DNA of 11,604 bases from SpSt-583 sp034434015 (GTDB taxonomy: Bacteria; Chloroflexota; Anaerolineae; Anaerolineales; UBA6663): NCBI GenBank assembly GCA_034434015.1, contig DAOUAB010000200.1, positions 1-11,604 of the forward strand. Direction: 5' to 3'. Made by a program: the position numbers and the translations under genes. Below are positions 1-6,939 of this stretch, one piece after another. The notes below the pieces were generated by a model. It searched no databases and was not told where the DNA came from. It saw only the letters and a program-made list of their open reading frames with translations. Each line of letters opens with the position of its first letter. The stretch's first letter is position 1.

Positions 1-2480
1 AACCCGCCCGTCGCCGGGAGCTGCACGGTGTAGGCGGCGCTTGCGGTCGTGCAGACCGCCTGGTCGGCGGGCGCGGCCACCACCTCAAAGCCCGGCGTCT
101 GAGCGCAGTTGTAGCACACCAGCGCGAAGTCCTGGTCGGCGCTGTCGCCGAAGGCCGGCACGCCGTCGCCGGCGATGTTGAAGGCGGTCACCGTCACCGT
201 GACGGCCCCGGTCGCGCCCGCCGGCAGAAACACGGCCTCGACGTTATTGGCCGTATCGGCGGCCCCGCCGGCCACGCTCCAGCGGCCGGCGAAGCGGTTG
301 CCGAGATACGTGGTGCTCCCGACCCGGACGCTCAGGTTAAGGTCATTCACCTGCGGCGCGGACGCGCCCACCGCGCCGGGCTGGTCGGTGTAGGCCAGCA
401 CGATCCGCAGCGGTTTAGAGGCGTCGGCGACGGCGGTGGTGAGGGTGTACGTCTCGCCGCTGTTGTCGAACACCACGGTCTGATCCACCAGGCGGCGGCT
501 GGCCGCGTCGAAGGCGGCCGTCAGGTCCGGCAGGCCGAAGCCCTGGTTCGGGCTGGGCAGTGTGTCGTTGGCGGTCGTGCCGGTCAGGTAGGTGGTGTGC
601 GCGATCAGGTAGGCCTTGAGCATGGCCGGGCTGGGCGCGGCCACATTAAGCTCGTTTCGCAGCCAGTAGTCGATCAGTGAAACAGCGCCGGAGACGGCCG
701 GCGTCGAGTGGCTGGTGCCCGAAGAGGCCGCGAAGGTCGTCTGATCGTCCGGTAAGTATTGGTCGCACACGCTGTTGCCGATGTAATCCGGCGCGGTGCT
801 GGCCGCGCCCTGGATGTGCGCGGCCGGGGCGACCACTTCCGGCTTGACGCGCCCGCCCGGCGCCGGCCCCCGGCTGGAGAAGCCCACGATGTCCATGGCG
901 TTGTCGGCGTCGCCCGGCCCCTGGCCGCAGCCGTCGGTCCAGGTCGGCCGGTCGCTCTCGGTCCCGCCGACCGTGATGATGTTCTTGGCGTTGGACGGGG
1001 TGTTGATGGAGTTGCCGCCCGGTCCGTTGTTGCCGGCGGCGAAGACCGCGGTCACCGCCTGGTTCCCGGCGGCCTGGGCGTCGGCGTCGCGCACGGCGTA
1101 ATCGTAGAACTGCGAGTCCGGGCCATAAGCGCCCACGCAGCCCGGGCAGCCCCAGGAGTTGCTCAGGATGCGGGCGCCGTTCAGATAGCTCTGGCGGACC
1201 ATGACGGACAGAGCGTGCCCGCACCGGTCCAGGTTGCCCTGGCCGAGCCCGTTGAACAGGCGCGTGGCCGCCAGACGCCCGAACGGGTTAACGCCCAGGC
1301 CGCGGCTGAAACCGTCCGCATCTTTGAACGGCGCGCCGGAGCGCGCGTCGTAGCCGAACGCGATGCTGGCGTTGAGGTGGCCGTGGCCGCCCACGTCGCG
1401 CCCGTCGGCGTCGCCGGTGCAGTTGAGGAGGTAGGCCACGCGGGTTGGCTCAGCGGCTTCACCCAGGCGATGCAGTGTGGGATCGCCGGTGTCCAGAGTC
1501 CCGTCGCCCAGGCCGCTGTCGGTGATGTCCACAATCGCGTAGTCGCTCGGGTCCTGGCTGAAGCCCAGTCCCGTCAACCAAGCCAGGTAGCCGGGGCTGG
1601 ATGGCCCGGCGCGCGCGGCGTCCAGGTGGCCGGCCAGGATCTGGGTCTGCACCTCATCCAGCAGTTCGTAGGGGAAATACTCGCCGACCCAGATCACGTC
1701 CGGGCGCGCGACGATCTCGGGCAGGGCCGCGGCCGGCACGCGCAGCGTGGCGTTCTGGTAGCCGCCCACCGCCGACCAGGGCGCGACGATGCCCGACCGG
1801 CGCGCGGCGATAAAGGCCTCGGTGAGCGCCTGGCCGGGATGGCGCAGCATCTGGACCGTCACCGTAATCGTGTCGCCCGCCGACACGGCGCGCAGTCGCA
1901 GGGTCCGCCCCAGCTTGAAATAGGGCCTGTACGGCGCGCTGTACTGGACCACGTCGCCGGCGCGGGCCAGCGCGTCCAAACGCGCCCGGGCGGCGGCGTC
2001 CGCCCAGACCAGGTAGCCGTGGTTGGCGAGGTAATGGACCGGGGTCGCGCCGGCCGCGCGCACCTGCGCCAGCCACTCGTCCTTGATCGGGCCGACGAAC
2101 TGGATCAGGTGCAGGCGGAAACCCTCAGGCGACGTCTCTGCCCATCCGTCCGGCGTCGCCGGCGTCTCGCGCAGCGGGTTGAACGTGTACGCATCCAGGT
2201 AGAGCGTATCGAACTCGTCGCCGGACCGAATGCGCTCATCGTTCAGCAGGCCAAGCGGTTCAACCTCCGACGCAGCTACCGCATAGAGCGCGAATGCGCC
2301 GTAATCGTGCCACAGGCGCACGCCGGACTGAGAGGGGTCCAGCACGCCGGGCGGCGCGATCACCTTGCGCCAGCCGGCGAAGCGCGGAGCCGCCGGCGCG
2401 TACCCGCTCGCCGCGGCGCCGGCCGCCAGCCCGCCGACGCCGATCAGGATCAACACAAGCCGGAACGCTTTGAGCGTCAC
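1..2480 (-). CDS. Secreted subtilisin-like serine protease (S8 family), C-terminus cut by window edge
   Basis: At least 826 residues are read with no frameshift or stop. The GTG start is followed by a signal peptide (LKAFR, then a hydrophobic run to about residue 23), so the enzyme is probably exported. A prodomain-like region lies near residues 115-250. The catalytic domain shows Asp321 (DITDSG), His366 (GGHGHLNAS), oxyanion Asn484 (AAGNNGPGG) and Ser590 (GTSHSTPAVSG). Residues about 670-790 resemble the KP-43-type C-terminal beta-sandwich (LRIVLAYTDQPG, VNDLNLSV). A further module starts near residue 795 (FEVVAAPADQAVC) and runs off the window, so more Ig-like repeats may follow. Several cysteines (GCPGC, CYNC) fit disulfides in an exported protein. 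The start overlaps the upstream glycosyltransferase stop as GTGA, implying coupled translation. The His motif differs from the usual HGTHVAG. Substrate is unknown. The family assignment is firm. Confidence 0.93.
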   Translation of the reverse strand, partial: MTLKAFRLVLILIGVGGLAAGAAASGYAPAAPRFAGWRKVIAPPGVLDPSQSGVRLWHDYGAFALYAVAASEVEPLGLLNDERIRSGDEFDTLYLDAYTFNPLRETPATPDGWAETSPEGFRLHLIQFVGPIKDEWLAQVRAAGATPVHYLANHGYLVWADAAARARLDALARAGDVVQYSAPYRPYFKLGRTLRLRAVSAGDTITVTVQMLRHPGQALTEAFIAARRSGIVAPWSAVGGYQNATLRVPAAALPEIVARPDVIWVGEYFPYELLDEVQTQILAGHLDAARAGPSSPGYLAWLTGLGFSQDPSDYAIVDITDSGLGDGTLDTGDPTLHRLGEAAEPTRVAYLLNCTGDADGRDVGGHGHLNASIAFGYDARSGAPFKDADGFSRGLGVNPFGRLAATRLFNGLGQGNLDRCGHALSVMVRQSYLNGARILSNSWGCPGCVGAYGPDSQFYDYAVRDADAQAAGNQAVTAVFAAGNNGPGGNSINTPSNAKNIITVGGTESDRPTWTDGCGQGPGDADNAMDIVGFSSRGPAPGGRVKPEVVAPAAHIQGAASTAPDYIGNSVCDQYLPDDQTTFAASSGTSHSTPAVSGAVSLIDYWLRNELNVAAPSPAMLKAYLIAHTTYLTGTTANDTLPSPNQGFGLPDLTAAFDAASRRLVDQTVVFDNSGETYTLTTAVADASKPLRIVLAYTDQPGAVGASAPQVNDLNLSVRVGSTTYLGNRFAGRWSVAGGAADTANNVEAVFLPAGATGAVTVTVTAFNIAGDGVPAFGDSADQDFALVCYNCAQTPGFEVVAAPADQAVCTTASAAYTVQLPATGG

Positions 2481-3622
2481 GAGCCGCCCCCGATCCGGGC
2501 GGCGCCCGCCAGCTCCCAGGCGATCTCGGCGATCCGCCGGGCGGCGTCCGGACGCGCCAGGCGACGGGCGTTCTCGGCCGCGCGCTGGCGCGCCGACGTG
2601 TCCGCGCCCGGCCCGATCCAGCTCCGCAGCGCGGCCACCACGCGCCGCGGACCCGGCGCCCACAGCGCCGCGCCGCCGCCGACGACGTAGCGGACGTTGC
2701 CGGATTCCTGGCCGGCGACGCGGCCGTAGAGGATGATCGGCAGGCCCGTGATGAGGGCCTCGCAGATGGTGAGCGCCCCGGCCTTGCTCACCAGCACATC
2801 GGCGGCGCGCATCAAGTCCGGCATCTCGCGCACGAACCCGTAAATGTGCGCGGGCGTCCGCCAGTGCGCGGCCTCCAGCCTGGCCCGCAGCGCGTCGTTG
2901 CGGCCGGCCACCACGGCCAGGGCGCAGGGCAGGCCGGCGCGGTCGATGGCGCGGGCGACGGCGAACACCGGCCCCATGCCCTCGCCGCCGCCCACCACCA
3001 GCACCGCCGGGCGGTCCGCCGGCCAGCCCAGGCGGGCTTTGAGCGCGGCCCGATCGTCGCCCGGCGCGCTGAAGCGCCGGGCCACCGGCAGGCCGGTGAC
3101 GCGGACCTGGTCCGGCGCGTAGCCGTGGCGGAGCGCCTGGTCGCGGACAGCCTCGGTGGGCGCCAGGAACAGGTCGGAGCGGGGCCAAAACCACAGGGAA
3201 TGGACGTCCATCAAATCGGTGGCGACGGTGATGAACGGCGGCCGGCCCGGGCCCATGCCGCGCAGCATCTGGCAGAAGGCCGGGTGGACCGAAAGGTAAA
3301 GGTCGGCCGGGTAATCGCGCAGGAAACGGGCCGTGTTGGCGCGCATTAGGGGCCAGAGCGCGCCGCCCAGCATGCGGATCTGCGGGCGGCCGTCGAGCAG
3401 GCCGTACAGCAGCCCATAGGTCGGGCCGCCGCGGGCGACCATGCGCGGGTACCACCCCGGCAGGTGCGAGACCGGCCAGCGGGCGTAGCGTTTGAGGCCG
3501 TCGACCAGCGGCGTCTCCACCCGGTCGCCGTACTGGTCATGGAGCGCTTCGGCGATGGCCTGGGCCGCGCTGCGATGACCGGCGCCGGCGTCTGAGAACA
3601 GGAGGACGATGCGCTTAACCAT
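2477..3622 (-). CDS. GT28-type glycosyltransferase (MGDG synthase / diacylglycerol glycosyltransferase-like)
   Basis: 381 residues. The N-terminal half begins with a beta strand and glycine-rich loop, IVLLFSDAGAGHRSAAQAI (residues 5-23), matching the D-x-G-x-GH-R motif of MGDG-synthase-like enzymes. The C-terminal Rossmann half has VVGGGEGMGP (209-218) and the nucleotide-sugar site VSKAGALTICEALITGLP (278-295), followed by GQESGN (304-309). Such enzymes usually transfer a hexose from UDP-sugar to diacylglycerol at the inner membrane face; the actual acceptor and sugar cannot be read from sequence. I chose the ATG at 3622 because the protein homology begins there. A GTG 16 codons upstream would translate part of an intergenic repeat. 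No clear Shine-Dalgarno is visible. A weak GATAAT (3647-3642) could be a -10 box. The gene follows the C45 hydrolase after 82 bp and overlaps the protease by 4 bp. Confidence 0.87.
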   Translation of the reverse strand: MVKRIVLLFSDAGAGHRSAAQAIAEALHDQYGDRVETPLVDGLKRYARWPVSHLPGWYPRMVARGGPTYGLLYGLLDGRPQIRMLGGALWPLMRANTARFLRDYPADLYLSVHPAFCQMLRGMGPGRPPFITVATDLMDVHSLWFWPRSDLFLAPTEAVRDQALRHGYAPDQVRVTGLPVARRFSAPGDDRAALKARLGWPADRPAVLVVGGGEGMGPVFAVARAIDRAGLPCALAVVAGRNDALRARLEAAHWRTPAHIYGFVREMPDLMRAADVLVSKAGALTICEALITGLPIILYGRVAGQESGNVRYVVGGGAALWAPGPRRVVAALRSWIGPGADTSARQRAAENARRLARPDAARRIAEIAWELAGAARIGGGS

Positions 3623-3630
3623 GAAAGCAG

Positions 3631-3709
3631 TTTGGCCGCGGATTATCACGGATTGTTTTGATAGAAGCACGAGCCCAATCCGCGCCCATCCGCGAAATCC
3701 GCGGCTAAA
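3631..3709. repeat. Inverted repeat with 14-bp arms between the C45 hydrolase and glycosyltransferase genes
   Basis: The left arm TTTGGCCGCGGATT (3631-3644) and right arm AATCCGCGGCTAAA (3696-3709) pair at 13 of 14 positions around a 51-base centre. The centre holds further degenerate CGGATT/ATCCGCG words. The right arm contains the stop codon of the C45 gene (3707-3705). No T-tract follows, so this is not a classic intrinsic terminator. It could be a REP-like intergenic element or a processing hairpin. Confidence 0.6.
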
Positions 3710-4739
3710 GCTCGGCCACGCGCTGGAACTCGCTCGCGCACGGGTTGCCGGCGGCGGCGTCCACGGTCCCGGCCGTCAGGTCAATCAGGGCCGAGAAGAC
3801 CGTCTGCGATGCGCCCTCATGGCGGCAGAGCGGCGTGGGCGAGCCGACGTGATCGGACAGGAAGCCGCGCAGCATGTCCAGGGTCACCGGGCCGGGGCGG
3901 TCCTCCATCAACTGCCGCGCCCGCTCGTAACGGCTGACCGAGCCCGCGATCTTCTCCGGCGCGCGCTCGTACCGGCGCATGCGCGGGTGGACGTAGTGGT
4001 TGGTGTGGACCAGCCAGCCGGCCTCCGGCCAGAGCAGCTCGTAGTCCGTGGCCGAGGCCTCGGCGCACACCATCCGCCCATCGGCGGAACTGATCAGGTT
4101 ATTGTAAGACGAAGCCCGGTCCGGGTGGAGGGCCACGGCCAGCGCCTCGTCGAAGGTGCGCGCGGCGAGCAGGGCGCGCGCCAGGAGCAGGCGCGGGACG
4201 CCGGGCCGGTCGTCGTTGGGCTGGAGCTCGTTGCCGGTCAGCGCCAGGCGGGCCGCGTTCACGCCGATGCTGATGTAGAGGCCACCCACCCCGACGGTAA
4301 ACATGCGCGGCTGGTCGGGCAGGTCCCACATCACCGCGACCAGGTGCGGGAGCGTCTCCGGGGCCAGGTCATTGTTGTGGCCGAGCAGGACGTGGCCGTC
4401 GGCGGTGGCCGGCGCGCACGCGGCGAAATCCGAGCAGCGCCCGGACGCGGCCAGGGCCGGCGTGGTGTAAAGCTCCTCGACGCCGCTAACGAACAGGTCG
4501 AGGAAATCCACCCCCGCGCCCTCGGCCGCGCCGCGGATCTCCTCGACCAGCCAGGGGAAATGGCATTCGGTCGCGGCCAGGAACGGCGCGGCGGCGTGGC
4601 GCAGGTCGTCCCAGCGCAGGCCGTGCGGGGGCGCGGCGCGGTCCTCGGCCAGGAGCGCGCGCAGCGAGTCCGCGCAGGCCCGGCCGATCTGGAGGCCGCA
4701 GGAGTAGTGAGTGCCGGAAACGTGCAGGTGGTTCAACAT
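3705..4739 (-). CDS. C45-family Ntn hydrolase (acyl-CoA:6-APA acyltransferase-like)
   Basis: 344 residues from the ATG at 4739. The nucleophile is Cys102 in SGRCSDFAA, close to position 103 of fungal isopenicillin-N acyltransferase. In this family the bond before that Cys is cleaved autocatalytically to give two subunits. Family-like segments follow: GHVLLGHNND (115-124), VGVGGLYISIGVN (169-180 region), LTGNELQPND (about 187-196), and SSYNNLISSADGRMVCAE (about 220-237). It probably hydrolyses or transfers an amide-linked acyl group; the substrate is unknown and C45 members act on diverse amides. No signal peptide is visible from this start. An ATG at 4763 and a GTG at 4826 are in frame upstream, but they would translate repeat words and lie before the conserved start HLHVSGTHYSCGLQIG. 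No Shine-Dalgarno is evident. Confidence 0.85.
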   Translation of the reverse strand: MLNHLHVSGTHYSCGLQIGRACADSLRALLAEDRAAPPHGLRWDDLRHAAAPFLAATECHFPWLVEEIRGAAEGAGVDFLDLFVSGVEELYTTPALAASGRCSDFAACAPATADGHVLLGHNNDLAPETLPHLVAVMWDLPDQPRMFTVGVGGLYISIGVNAARLALTGNELQPNDDRPGVPRLLLARALLAARTFDEALAVALHPDRASSYNNLISSADGRMVCAEASATDYELLWPEAGWLVHTNHYVHPRMRRYERAPEKIAGSVSRYERARQLMEDRPGPVTLDMLRGFLSDHVGSPTPLCRHEGASQTVFSALIDLTAGTVDAAAGNPCASEFQRVAEL

Positions 4740-4763
4740 GGGCGAAAAGGCTGGGCGCGTCAT

Positions 4764-4777
4764 GCGTATTGCGTGTT
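4764..4777. repeat. Two tandem copies of a 7-bp word (GCGTATT/GCGTGTT)
   Basis: GCGTATTGCGTGTT lies just upstream of the C45 hydrolase start and downstream of the 10-bp repeat tract. It is very short and degenerate. I list it because several distinct repeat words cluster in this spacer. Confidence 0.4.
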
Positions 4778-4814
4778 CAGGCCGGGGCGCGCTCAGCGAT
4801 CCAGCCGAGCACAC

Positions 4815-4896
4815 CCTTCGTGTCACTTCACGCGTCTTCGTGTCCCTTCGTGTCCCTTCGTGTGTCTTCGTGTCACCTTCGTGTCCCTTCGTGGAC
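4815..4896. repeat. Tandem 10-bp repeat, unit CTTCGTGTCC
   Basis: About eight units in a row fill half of the 165-bp spacer between mutL and the C45 gene. Three read CTTCGTGTCC exactly; the others vary (CTTCGTGTCA, CTTCACGCGT, CTTCGTGTGT, CTTCGTGGAC). One extra base at 4877 shifts the register. On the transcribed strand it reads GGACACGAAG. Units are too short and lack spacers for CRISPR. It looks like a slippage-generated microsatellite or minisatellite. Confidence 0.85.
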
Positions 4897-4904
4897 CTTC
4901 CACC

Positions 4905-6764
4905 TCACCCCTTCCTCCCAAACTGCTTTTCCAGCACGTCCACGCTCAGAAAGATCATCGTTGGCCGGCCGTGCGGGCAGGTGCGCGGGCTCTGGCACTG
5001 CTCCAGCTGGCGCACGAGTTGCGTCATCTCAGCCGCCGTCAGCACCTGGCCGGCCTTCACCGCCGCCCGCTTGCACACCCGCGCGATCAGGCGCGCCTCC
5101 ACCTCGGCCGCCAGCGGGGTCTCGTCCTCCTCGAAGTCCTCCACCAGCACGCGCACCGCCTTGACCGGGTCCACGGCCCCCAGCACCGTCGGCAGCGAGC
5201 GGACCAGGAACTGGTTGCCGCCGAAGTGCTCGACCGAAAAACCGATCGCGTTCAACACCGCCATCTGGGAGAGCAACAGGTCGGCCGAGGCGGCCGGCAC
5301 CTCCACCACCGCCGGCTCCAGCAGCGCCTGCGAGACCACGCGGGCCGCGGCGCGCTGCAGGCTGAAGGCCTCGTACAGCACCCGCTCGTGCGCCGCGTGC
5401 TGGTCGATCAGGTACAGGCCGTCCGGGCCCTCGGCCACGATGTAGGCCGCCCCCACCTGGCCGATCGTGCGCAGGAGCGGGACGTCGGGCGCGGGGAGCG
5501 GTGGTTGAGGAGCGGGCTGGCCGGAAATTTCAGGGTGAGCGATTGGAGATTGAGAATTGGGGCTTGAGAAGGGCGCCTTGGGCCTGTCACCTCCGGCCAG
5601 TCCCCAATCCGGCGCCCACTGGAGCGAGGGCCGCACATCGGCGCCCGCCTCCCAGCGGCGCAGCTCGAGGTGCGGGACCGGCGCGCGCGCGGTAAGGGCC
5701 TGGCGCACGGTGCGCTCCACGGCGCTGAAGGCGGCGTCCCCGTTGCGGAAGCGCACCTCGGCCTTGGTCGGATGCACGTTGACATCCACATCCTCGGGCG
5801 GCAGGGCGAGCAGGATGACCGCCAGCGGATACCGGCCGACCATGAGCATGGTGTGGTAGGCCTGCAGGACGGCGGTGCTCAGGCGGATATCCTGAACCCA
5901 GCGGCCGTTGACGAAGAGCGTGATGTCGCGGCGGTTGGCGCGATTGATGGCCGGCGGGCTGATGAAGCCGTGGACCCGGATCGTGTGGCGCAGCGCGTAG
6001 GGCGCGCGGCGTTCGCGCAGGGCCCAATCGTCGGCCTCCTCTTCCAGCTGCTGGTCATTGGGCGTTGGGATTTGGGATTTCTCGTACTCGCTGTCGATCT
6101 CGATCAGTTGCCGGGCGATCTCCACCCCGTACACGGCCACCAGCACCTCGCGCACGTCGCCGCTCCCGCTGGACTGGAACGCCGTCCGGTTGTCCAGCAG
6201 CAGCTTGAAGCGCACGGCCGGATAGGCGATGGCGTAGCGCGTGAGCAGCGTCGTGATCTGGCTCCGCTCGGACGCCTCCGACTTGAGGAACTTGAGCCGG
6301 GCCGGGACGTTGTAGAACAGATTCTCGACCGAGATGACCGTCCCCTGCGGCGCGCCGATGGCGCTCCGCCCGGCCACGGCCGCGCCGTCCAGGCGCAGTT
6401 GCGTCCCGGACGCCTCGCCGCGGGCGCGGGTGACCACGTTCACGCGGCTGACGGACGCGATCGAGGCCAGCGCTTCGCCCCGGAAGCCGAGCGTGCCGAT
6501 GCGGAACAGGTCGTCCGCCGACTGGAGCTTGGAGGTGGCGTGCCGCGCGAAGGCCAGCTCCACCTCGGCCGCCGGGATACCGTGCCCGTCGTCGGCCACG
6601 CGGATCAGGCTCCGGCCGCCGCCCTCCACCGTCACCGTGATCGTCCGCGCGCCGGCGTCCAGGCTGTTCTCCACCAGCTCCTTCACCACCGACGCCGGGC
6701 GCTCCACCACCTCCCCGGCCGCAATCTGCGACGCCAGTTCTTCCGACAACACGCGAATGGGCAT
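4905..6764 (-). CDS. mutL: DNA mismatch repair protein MutL (endonuclease type)
   Basis: 619 residues, a normal MutL length. The GHKL ATPase domain fills residues 1-340: Glu29 and Asn33 in VKELVENSLDAG, Asp58 in ADDGHGI, ATSKL (76-80), LGFRGEAL (92-99) and Lys334 in VHPTK. A proline-rich linker (about 372-430) joins the C-terminal dimerisation domain. That domain carries the endonuclease motif DQHAAHERVLYE (454-465), with CKRAAVKAG (564-572) and CPHGRP (596-601) completing the metal site. The enzyme should therefore nick DNA after MutS recognition, unlike E. coli MutL. Two AT-richer repeat-like tracts are kept in frame, at residues 229-237 and 402-408. I chose the ATG at 6764 because MPIRVLSEELASQIAAGEV is the conserved N-terminus. 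A TTG 22 codons upstream lies before the likely transcription start. It is the first gene of the leftward block. Confidence 0.97.
   Translation of the reverse strand: MPIRVLSEELASQIAAGEVVERPASVVKELVENSLDAGARTITVTVEGGGRSLIRVADDGHGIPAAEVELAFARHATSKLQSADDLFRIGTLGFRGEALASIASVSRVNVVTRARGEASGTQLRLDGAAVAGRSAIGAPQGTVISVENLFYNVPARLKFLKSEASERSQITTLLTRYAIAYPAVRFKLLLDNRTAFQSSGSGDVREVLVAVYGVEIARQLIEIDSEYEKSQIPTPNDQQLEEEADDWALRERRAPYALRHTIRVHGFISPPAINRANRRDITLFVNGRWVQDIRLSTAVLQAYHTMLMVGRYPLAVILLALPPEDVDVNVHPTKAEVRFRNGDAAFSAVERTVRQALTARAPVPHLELRRWEAGADVRPSLQWAPDWGLAGGDRPKAPFSSPNSQSPIAHPEISGQPAPQPPLPAPDVPLLRTIGQVGAAYIVAEGPDGLYLIDQHAAHERVLYEAFSLQRAAARVVSQALLEPAVVEVPAASADLLLSQMAVLNAIGFSVEHFGGNQFLVRSLPTVLGAVDPVKAVRVLVEDFEEDETPLAAEVEARLIARVCKRAAVKAGQVLTAAEMTQLVRQLEQCQSPRTCPHGRPTMIFLSVDVLEKQFGRKG
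5541..5562. repeat. AT-rich repeat word inside the mutL linker
   Basis: The plus strand reads GATTGGAGATTGAGAATTGG and two further G, a run of degenerate ATTGGAG/ATTGAGA words unlike the GC-rich codons around it. On the coding strand it gives PNSQSPI (residues 402-408) in the proline-rich linker. The reading frame is preserved. Confidence 0.55.
6057..6083. repeat. AT-rich repeat word inside the mutL N-terminal domain
   Basis: The core GTTGGGATTTGGGATTT (6064-6080) has tandem TTGGGAT units. On the coding strand it encodes KSQIPTP (229-235) within a charged loop (about 224-252) that appears longer than in E. coli MutL, judging from memory of that protein. The frame is preserved. Confidence 0.5.
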
Positions 6765-6770
6765 GGCGCG

Positions 6771-6776
6771 ATTATA
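6771..6776 (-). promoter_or_regulatory. -10 box of the mutL promoter, probably giving a leaderless mRNA
   Basis: A perfect TATAAT reads on the minus strand with only six bases between it and the mutL ATG (6764). Transcription starting about seven bases downstream of the box would begin at or next to the A of ATG. No good -35 lies at 16-18 bp; GCAAAG is at 17 bp and TTGAGC is too far at 23 bp. No Shine-Dalgarno could fit. Confidence 0.6.
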
Positions 6777-6878
6777 CAACCCCGCCCTCGCCGCTTTGCG
6801 CTCAACCTGTCCGCCGCGCGCTTTGTGCAATTCGGCGCAATAAGGACCAGAGAATTGCCGGAAACGTGCAAAAACCTA

Positions 6879-6908
6879 TTGACTATCCATGACCACTGTT
6901 CATATAAT
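6879..6908 (+). promoter_or_regulatory. Sigma-70-type promoter of the tetR-led operon
   Basis: TTGACT (6879-6884) and TATAAT (6903-6908) are separated by 18 bp, close to the vegetative consensus. The expected transcription start is near 6915, leaving a leader of about 23 bases before the tetR ATG, with no Shine-Dalgarno in it. The promoter is overlapped by the operator-like repeats. Confidence 0.8.
6889..6903. promoter_or_regulatory. Operator-like inverted repeat 1 (promoter spacer)
   Basis: ATGACCACTGTTCAT has 6-bp half-sites ATGACC and GTTCAT pairing at five of six positions around a 3-bp centre. It occupies the spacer between the -35 and -10 boxes. It is the weakest in symmetry to its neighbours but sits at the exact 18-bp period. 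Confidence 0.6.
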
Positions 6909-6921
6909 GACTTATAGTCAT
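6907..6921. promoter_or_regulatory. Operator-like inverted repeat 2 (perfect palindrome over the -10 end and start site)
   Basis: ATGACTTATAGTCAT is a perfect 6-bp inverted repeat around TAT. It overlaps the last two bases of the -10 box and covers the predicted transcription start. This is where an autorepressing TetR dimer would block RNA polymerase. Confidence 0.8.
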
Positions 6922-6924
6922 TCA

Positions 6925-6939
6925 TTGACCCATAGTCAT
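6925..6939. promoter_or_regulatory. Operator-like inverted repeat 3 (touches the tetR start codon)
   Basis: TTGACCCATAGTCAT shares the AGTCAT right half with repeat 2 and begins exactly 18 bp later. The left half matches the ideal partner at four of six bases. Its last two bases are the A and T of the tetR ATG. Confidence 0.65.

Noticed and set aside
646..1224. Minus-strand frame of 192 codons within the protease gene
   Set aside because: It is a shifted reading of the protease (Arg/Gly-rich), while the true frame is continuous and carries the Ser590 box.
759..2690. Long plus-strand open frame of 643 codons opposite the protease gene
   Set aside because: It is Arg/Ala/Gly-rich with no recognisable domain. 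The opposite strand carries an intact subtilase with signal peptide and full catalytic set. Long antisense frames are expected at this GC content.
4740..4826. Longer C45 hydrolase start (GTG at 4826 or ATG at 4763)
   Set aside because: The added residues would come from repeat words. Homology and the position of the nucleophile Cys (102 from the chosen start) fit the ATG at 4739.
4815..4896. CRISPR-like repeats
   Set aside because: Units are 10 bp, directly adjacent and without spacers, and no cas genes are nearby.
3609..5567. Plus-strand open frame of 652 codons over the C45 and mutL 3' regions
   Set aside because: It crosses gene boundaries and the tandem repeat and has no domain. The minus-strand genes explain the DNA.
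6857..6870. 14-bp exact match GCCGGAAACGTGCA shared with positions 4713-4726
   Set aside because: One copy is inside the C45 coding region. A 14-bp match is not surprising by chance in 11.6 kb of biased sequence, and no symmetry or further copies support it.
5670..6917. Plus-strand open frame of 415 codons opposite mutL
   Set aside because: It is antisense to all the conserved MutL ATPase motifs and is a composition artefact.
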